From Bacteroidota bacterium (GTDB lineage: Bacteria; Bacteroidota; Bacteroidia; Chitinophagales; Saprospiraceae), in contig JAKQGD010000090.1 in NCBI GenBank assembly GCA_029573365.1, forward strand, positions 1 to 9,839: a stretch of DNA of 9,839 nucleotides. Direction: 5' to 3'. Positions 7,047 through 9,839 of the stretch are shown one piece after another. A program made the position numbers and the translations under genes. Numbering within the stretch: position 1 is the first letter of the stretch; each line of letters opens with the position of its first letter. The notes beneath the pieces were generated by a model. That model saw only the letters and a list, made by a program, of their open reading frames with translations, did no database searches and was not told the DNA's origin.

Positions 7047-8276
7047 TCAGTTACGTCCTCGTGGAGATCCACCTCCTGAGCGGCCTGATGATGATCCTCC
7101 GCTGTTGCCTCCTGAAGACCTGAATGAACCGGATGATGACCCGGAGTTATTGCCGCCACCTGACCTACCTGAATCAATTCCTCCGCGTGAAGATCCTGAG
7201 TCATAAGACCTGCGACTGCTTTCATTGCTGTTTGAAGACCTTTGATTGCCAGAACCTTCATTGTACCTGCGGGAATTGCTATTGTTGTTTTCCCTTCTGA
7301 TAGTAGGAGATGGTGTGTTGCTGCCTCGGTCTATCCTTCTGTCCTCTGATCCTGAAGATCGGTCTGTCCTTGGATTTGGATTTGGATTGGCAGAGCGGTC
7401 GGTACCCTGTCTTTCCTTGCCGGAATTGTAAATTCTGGACCTGGATGATCTGCCTGACCTGTCACCATCCACATTGCTTCTGTCCTTGATATCACCTTTG
7501 TATGCCCTGTCAGACGTGTTGCCTGAAGCCCTGCTGTCTGATTTATCTTTTGTCAAGCGTGGGTTGTCGGGGCCTGAACCTCCGGATATGACCTCTCTTC
7601 TGGGTGAAGCATTTCTGCCCTTAACCGCCGAAGAAAGTGATCCTCCTTTGCGGCTTCCGTATATTTTATTGGTAAAGTCATTGCCACCATTCCAGTTGCC
7701 CATGCCACCACCATTCATGCCGTTGCCATAGTAGACATTGCCATAGTAAATGTTGTTGCCACAACCCCAGCCTCCGTTCCAGCCGTTGTAACCCCAAGGG
7801 TTGTTCCATCCCCAGCTGTTCCAGCCATAATTATTCCAGCCCCATGGTCGGTTCCAACCTACATTATTCCATCCCCAGCTGTTCCAGCCCCATGGACGAT
7901 TCCATCCCCATCCTGAACCCAGGAAGACATTTACACTGTAATTGGGCGAACCATAATAGCCTGAATAGTAAGGGTCGTAATAATCATTGTACCACCAATT
8001 GTCAAAATTGGAATAATAGTAATTGTTTACAACCGGCCTGTGAAACCTGTTTATCCGGGTCGAATACGAATACTCGTCATAATTGTCGTACTCATCACCA
8101 TCGTAGGACTCAGATTCGTCATAGTATCCTTCATCTACTGACTTTGAACTCACTGAAGATGTCAGTATTCCGTCCTTACTGTAGTCATAGTATAGGTCAT
8201 CAAACTGCCCATAGGCCACTGACCAGGACAAGGCCATAACGACCATAAGCATACCGGAAAATAAATGTGATTTCAT
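7047..8276 (-). CDS. Secreted low-complexity protein with Tyr-rich acidic head, Trp/Gly/Asn repeat and basic Ser/Gly/Arg tail
   Basis: The protein has 409 residues and no recognised enzymatic domain. Residues 1-23 are a signal peptide (cut AYG|Q), so it is exported to the periplasm or envelope. Residues 24-76 are strongly acidic and Tyr-rich. Residues 85-113 are dominated by Tyr/Trp (YYYSNFDNWWYNDYYDPYY). Residues 122-170 hold 15 tryptophans in GWN-type repeats. Residues 172-200 are Gly/Asn/Tyr-rich. Residues 205-409 are basic and disordered-looking, rich in Ser, Arg, Asn and Gly. The charge is split between the two ends. Similar Tyr-rich secreted proteins near an OmpP1-type gene and proS are, from memory, common in Flavobacteria and relatives, sometimes misnamed vitellogenin-like; this needs a search. 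Function is unknown; a structural or envelope-matrix role is a guess. The gene is divergent from proS and followed by a strong terminator. Confidence 0.5.
   Translation of the reverse strand: MKSHLFSGMLMVVMALSWSVAYGQFDDLYYDYSKDGILTSSVSSKSVDEGYYDESESYDGDEYDNYDEYSYSTRINRFHRPVVNNYYYSNFDNWWYNDYYDPYYSGYYGSPNYSVNVFLGSGWGWNRPWGWNSWGWNNVGWNRPWGWNNYGWNSWGWNNPWGYNGWNGGWGCGNNIYYGNVYYGNGMNGGGMGNWNGGNDFTNKIYGSRKGGSLSSAVKGRNASPRREVISGGSGPDNPRLTKDKSDSRASGNTSDRAYKGDIKDRSNVDGDRSGRSSRSRIYNSGKERQGTDRSANPNPNPRTDRSSGSEDRRIDRGSNTPSPTIRRENNNSNSRRYNEGSGNQRSSNSNESSRRSYDSGSSRGGIDSGRSGGGNNSGSSSGSFRSSGGNSGGSSSGRSGGGSPRGRN
7767..7912 (-). repeat. Trp/Gly/Asn coding minisatellite
   Basis: The units GWNRPWGWNSWGWNNV (residues 124-139) and GWNRPWGWNNY plus GWNSWGWNNP (140-160) repeat with internal expansion. 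At DNA level a 23-base word occurs at 7804-7826 and 7867-7889 (63 bp apart), and a 14-base word at 7834-7847 and 7882-7895 (48 bp apart). All offsets are multiples of three, so copy-number change would keep the frame. The high DNA identity suggests recent or ongoing repeat turnover. Confidence 0.5.
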
Positions 8277-8530
8277 GATTAAGTTATTTTTTTATTTGGT
8301 TTTTGATCGCAATTAAACTGTCTTTCTGTCCAATTTGCGTGCAATTTATTACTTTTGCCGCATACTTTCCGTTAAAAATCTTTTAAAGTTTCAGTCTTGG
8401 ACTGTTAAAATTTGATTTTACTATCCGAAATTGAAACTTCACATATTTAAGACGGATTTATATGACTCAAAGTTTATTTAAGGTTTATTTTATTAAAACT
8501 TTAACGGGAAAGGTTAAAAAATCCACTATC
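8277..8530. other. Divergent promoter region between the low-complexity protein gene and proS
   Basis: This 254-bp AT-rich gap lies between two divergently oriented genes, so it must hold a promoter for each. The only good match to the Bacteroidota -7 box is the one listed at 8350-8357 for proS. No consensus box was found for the minus-strand gene. The 16-bp dyad motif is absent here. Confidence 0.5.
8350..8357 (+). promoter_or_regulatory. Candidate -7 box for proS
   Basis: TACTTTTG matches the Bacteroidota -7 consensus TAnnTTTG fully. It is about 173 bases upstream of the proS ATG, which would give a long leader. The nearest TTTG (8334-8337) is only 12 bases upstream, closer than the usual spacing, so the -33 part is poor. 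Moderate to low confidence. Confidence 0.5.
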
Positions 8531-9839
8531 ATGGCAAAAGAGATAACGGGAAGGGAAGAAAATTACTCTCAGTGGTATAATGACATTGTCAAAAAAGCAG
8601 GCATGGCAGACAGCTCGGCTGTGAGAGGTTGTATGGTGATCAAGCCATATGGCTATGCCCTTTGGGAAAATATGAGGGACCAGCTGGACATCATGTTTAA
8701 GGAAACAGGACATGTCAATGCATATTTTCCTCTCTTTGTTCCCAAAAGTTTGTTTGAAGCAGAAGAAAAAAACGCAGAAGGATTTGCCAAAGAGTGTGCG
8801 GTGGTTACACATTACAGACTTAAAAACGATCCTTCCAATCCGGGAAAATTGATGGTTGACCCCGAAGCCAAATTGGAAGAAGAGTTGGTGGTAAGACCTA
8901 CCAGTGAAGCGATAATCTGGAACACTTATAAAAATTGGATTCAGAGTTATAGAGACCTTCCAATATTGGTTAACCAATGGGCCAATGTGGTTCGTTGGGA
9001 AATGAGAACCCGTCTGTTTTTGCGCACGGCTGAGTTTTTATGGCAGGAAGGGCATACCGCACATGCCACCAAAGAAGAAGCGGTGGAAGAAACCGTGAAA
9101 ATGTTGGATGTATATGCCGAATTTGCAGAAAATATTTTGGCTATCCCGGTAATCAAAGGGGTAAAAACAGAAAGCGAGCGATTTGCCGGTGCTGAAGATA
9201 CGTATTGCATAGAAGCATTAATGCAGGATGGTAAAGCGCTTCAGGCGGGTACTTCTCACTTTTTGGGTCAAAATTTCGCCAAGGCATTTGATGTGAAGTT
9301 TGCCGGGAAAGACGGCAAGTTAGACTATGTATGGGCTACTTCCTGGGGGGTATCAACCCGTTTGATGGGTGCTCTTATCATGACTCATTCTGATGATAAT
9401 GGTCTGGTGCTGCCTCCGCAGGTTGCCCCTATTCAGGTAATCATTGTTCCTATTTACAGAACGGATGAAGAGCAAACACAAACCATTGAAGCCGGTAAAC
9501 AGATTTGTGAAAGCCTTAAAAAAATCGGTATTCGTGCAAAACTGGATGATAAAGACAACCAAAAACCTGGGTGGAAATTCGCTGAATATGAACTCAAAGG
9601 TGTTCCTCTGCGTATTGCAGTAGGACCTCGTGATTTGGCTCAAAATTCGGTAGAATTGGCAAGGAGAGATACACAGGAAAAGGCTACCATATCAATGGAT
9701 GGTTTGTCCGAAAGAATTGAAAATTTATTGGTTGAAATTCAACAGGGTTTATTGAATAAAGCTTTCGAAAGAATGACTCAAAATACTCGCGAAGCCAATA
9801 ATTTCGAAGAATTTAAAGAAATTCTGAATGGTCCGGGAG
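8531..9839 (+). CDS. proS: Prolyl-tRNA synthetase, archaeal/eukaryotic-like type (C-terminus outside window)
   Basis: This cytoplasmic class II aminoacyl-tRNA synthetase charges tRNA-Pro with proline using ATP. The first 436 residues are present and the frame stays open to the edge; family members are near 490 residues, so roughly 55 are missing. Visible landmarks are the motif 1 region GYALWENMRDQLDIMF; the proline-pocket RPTSE at 122-126; motif 2 RWEMRTR at 155-161 followed by FLWQEGHTAH; GTSHFLGQ at 240-247; and motif 3 STRLMGALIMTHSDDNGL with Arg277, continuing into VLPPQVAP. The anticodon-binding domain starts near residue 300, with VPLRIAVGPRDL inside. No bacterial-type YbaK-like editing insertion lies between motifs 2 and 3, which marks the archaeal/eukaryotic-like class normal for Bacteroidota. 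The ATG at 8531 begins MAKEITGREENYSQWYNDIV, the usual start. No Shine-Dalgarno stands out, as is common in this phylum. Confidence 0.5.
   Translation, partial: MAKEITGREENYSQWYNDIVKKAGMADSSAVRGCMVIKPYGYALWENMRDQLDIMFKETGHVNAYFPLFVPKSLFEAEEKNAEGFAKECAVVTHYRLKNDPSNPGKLMVDPEAKLEEELVVRPTSEAIIWNTYKNWIQSYRDLPILVNQWANVVRWEMRTRLFLRTAEFLWQEGHTAHATKEEAVEETVKMLDVYAEFAENILAIPVIKGVKTESERFAGAEDTYCIEALMQDGKALQAGTSHFLGQNFAKAFDVKFAGKDGKLDYVWATSWGVSTRLMGALIMTHSDDNGLVLPPQVAPIQVIIVPIYRTDEEQTQTIEAGKQICESLKKIGIRAKLDDKDNQKPGWKFAEYELKGVPLRIAVGPRDLAQNSVELARRDTQEKATISMDGLSERIENLLVEIQQGLLNKAFERMTQNTREANNFEEFKEILNGPG

Noticed and set aside
7844..8239. 131-codon plus-strand frame opposite the low-complexity protein
   Set aside because: It is the complement of Trp/Tyr/Asp repeat codons, giving His/Asn/Cys-rich low complexity with no independent support.
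8501..8977. 158-codon frame antisense to proS
   Set aside because: It lies wholly or nearly wholly opposite a well-supported proS sequence; the Phe/Cys/His-rich translation is typical of an antisense shadow. The same applies to minus-strand frames at 8947-9210 and 9353-9643.

Overview
The window looks like the chromosome of a member of the Bacteroidota. Support comes from a type A type IX secretion (T9SS) C-terminal sorting domain, SprB-type adhesin repeats, an OmpP1/FadL-like outer membrane barrel of the Bacteroidota kind, a prolyl-tRNA synthetase of the archaeal/eukaryotic-like class, and a TAnnTTTG-type -7 box. A Saprospiria, Chitinophagales or Cytophagales relative is plausible, but the sequence alone does not fix the lineage.

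Layout. Four genes are on the minus strand and one on the plus strand. (1) 1-1735: the N-terminal 578 residues of a large secreted, cysteine-containing surface protein. It has two copies of a roughly 140-residue domain followed by SprB-like repeats, and it runs off the left edge; no complete-ORF call can show it because its stop lies outside. (2) 1969-5010: a 1013-residue T9SS cargo protein with a Pmp-like beta-helix, a beta-sandwich encoded by an AT-rich stretch, an SdrD_B-like domain, a pre-CTD domain and a sorting domain. (3) 5435-6916: an OmpP1/FadL-like outer membrane barrel. (4) 7047-8276: a secreted low-complexity protein with an acidic Tyr-rich head, a Trp/Gly/Asn repeat and a basic Ser/Gly/Arg tail. 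(5) 8531 to the right edge, plus strand: prolyl-tRNA synthetase, missing its C-terminus.

The three complete minus-strand genes are each followed by a convincing intrinsic terminator (1917-1949, 5370-5403, 6980-7018), so all four minus-strand genes appear to be separate transcription units rather than an operon. Genes 3, 4 and proS form a divergent housekeeping/envelope neighbourhood. Genes 1 and 2 look like accessory surface adhesins.

The most interesting non-coding signal is an identical 16-bp sequence containing a GATTC-CGT-GAATC dyad. It occurs exactly twice, in the same orientation, each time between the upstream gene's terminator and the start of one of the two large adhesin-like genes, and it is absent upstream of the other genes. 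It may be a shared operator. The second notable signal is an AT-rich stretch of about 640 bp inside gene 2 that coincides with a discrete beta-sandwich domain. No RNA genes, CRISPR arrays, transposases or phage genes were seen. (Feature confidence values were absent from the original answer; 0.5 is a uniform placeholder required by the schema.)
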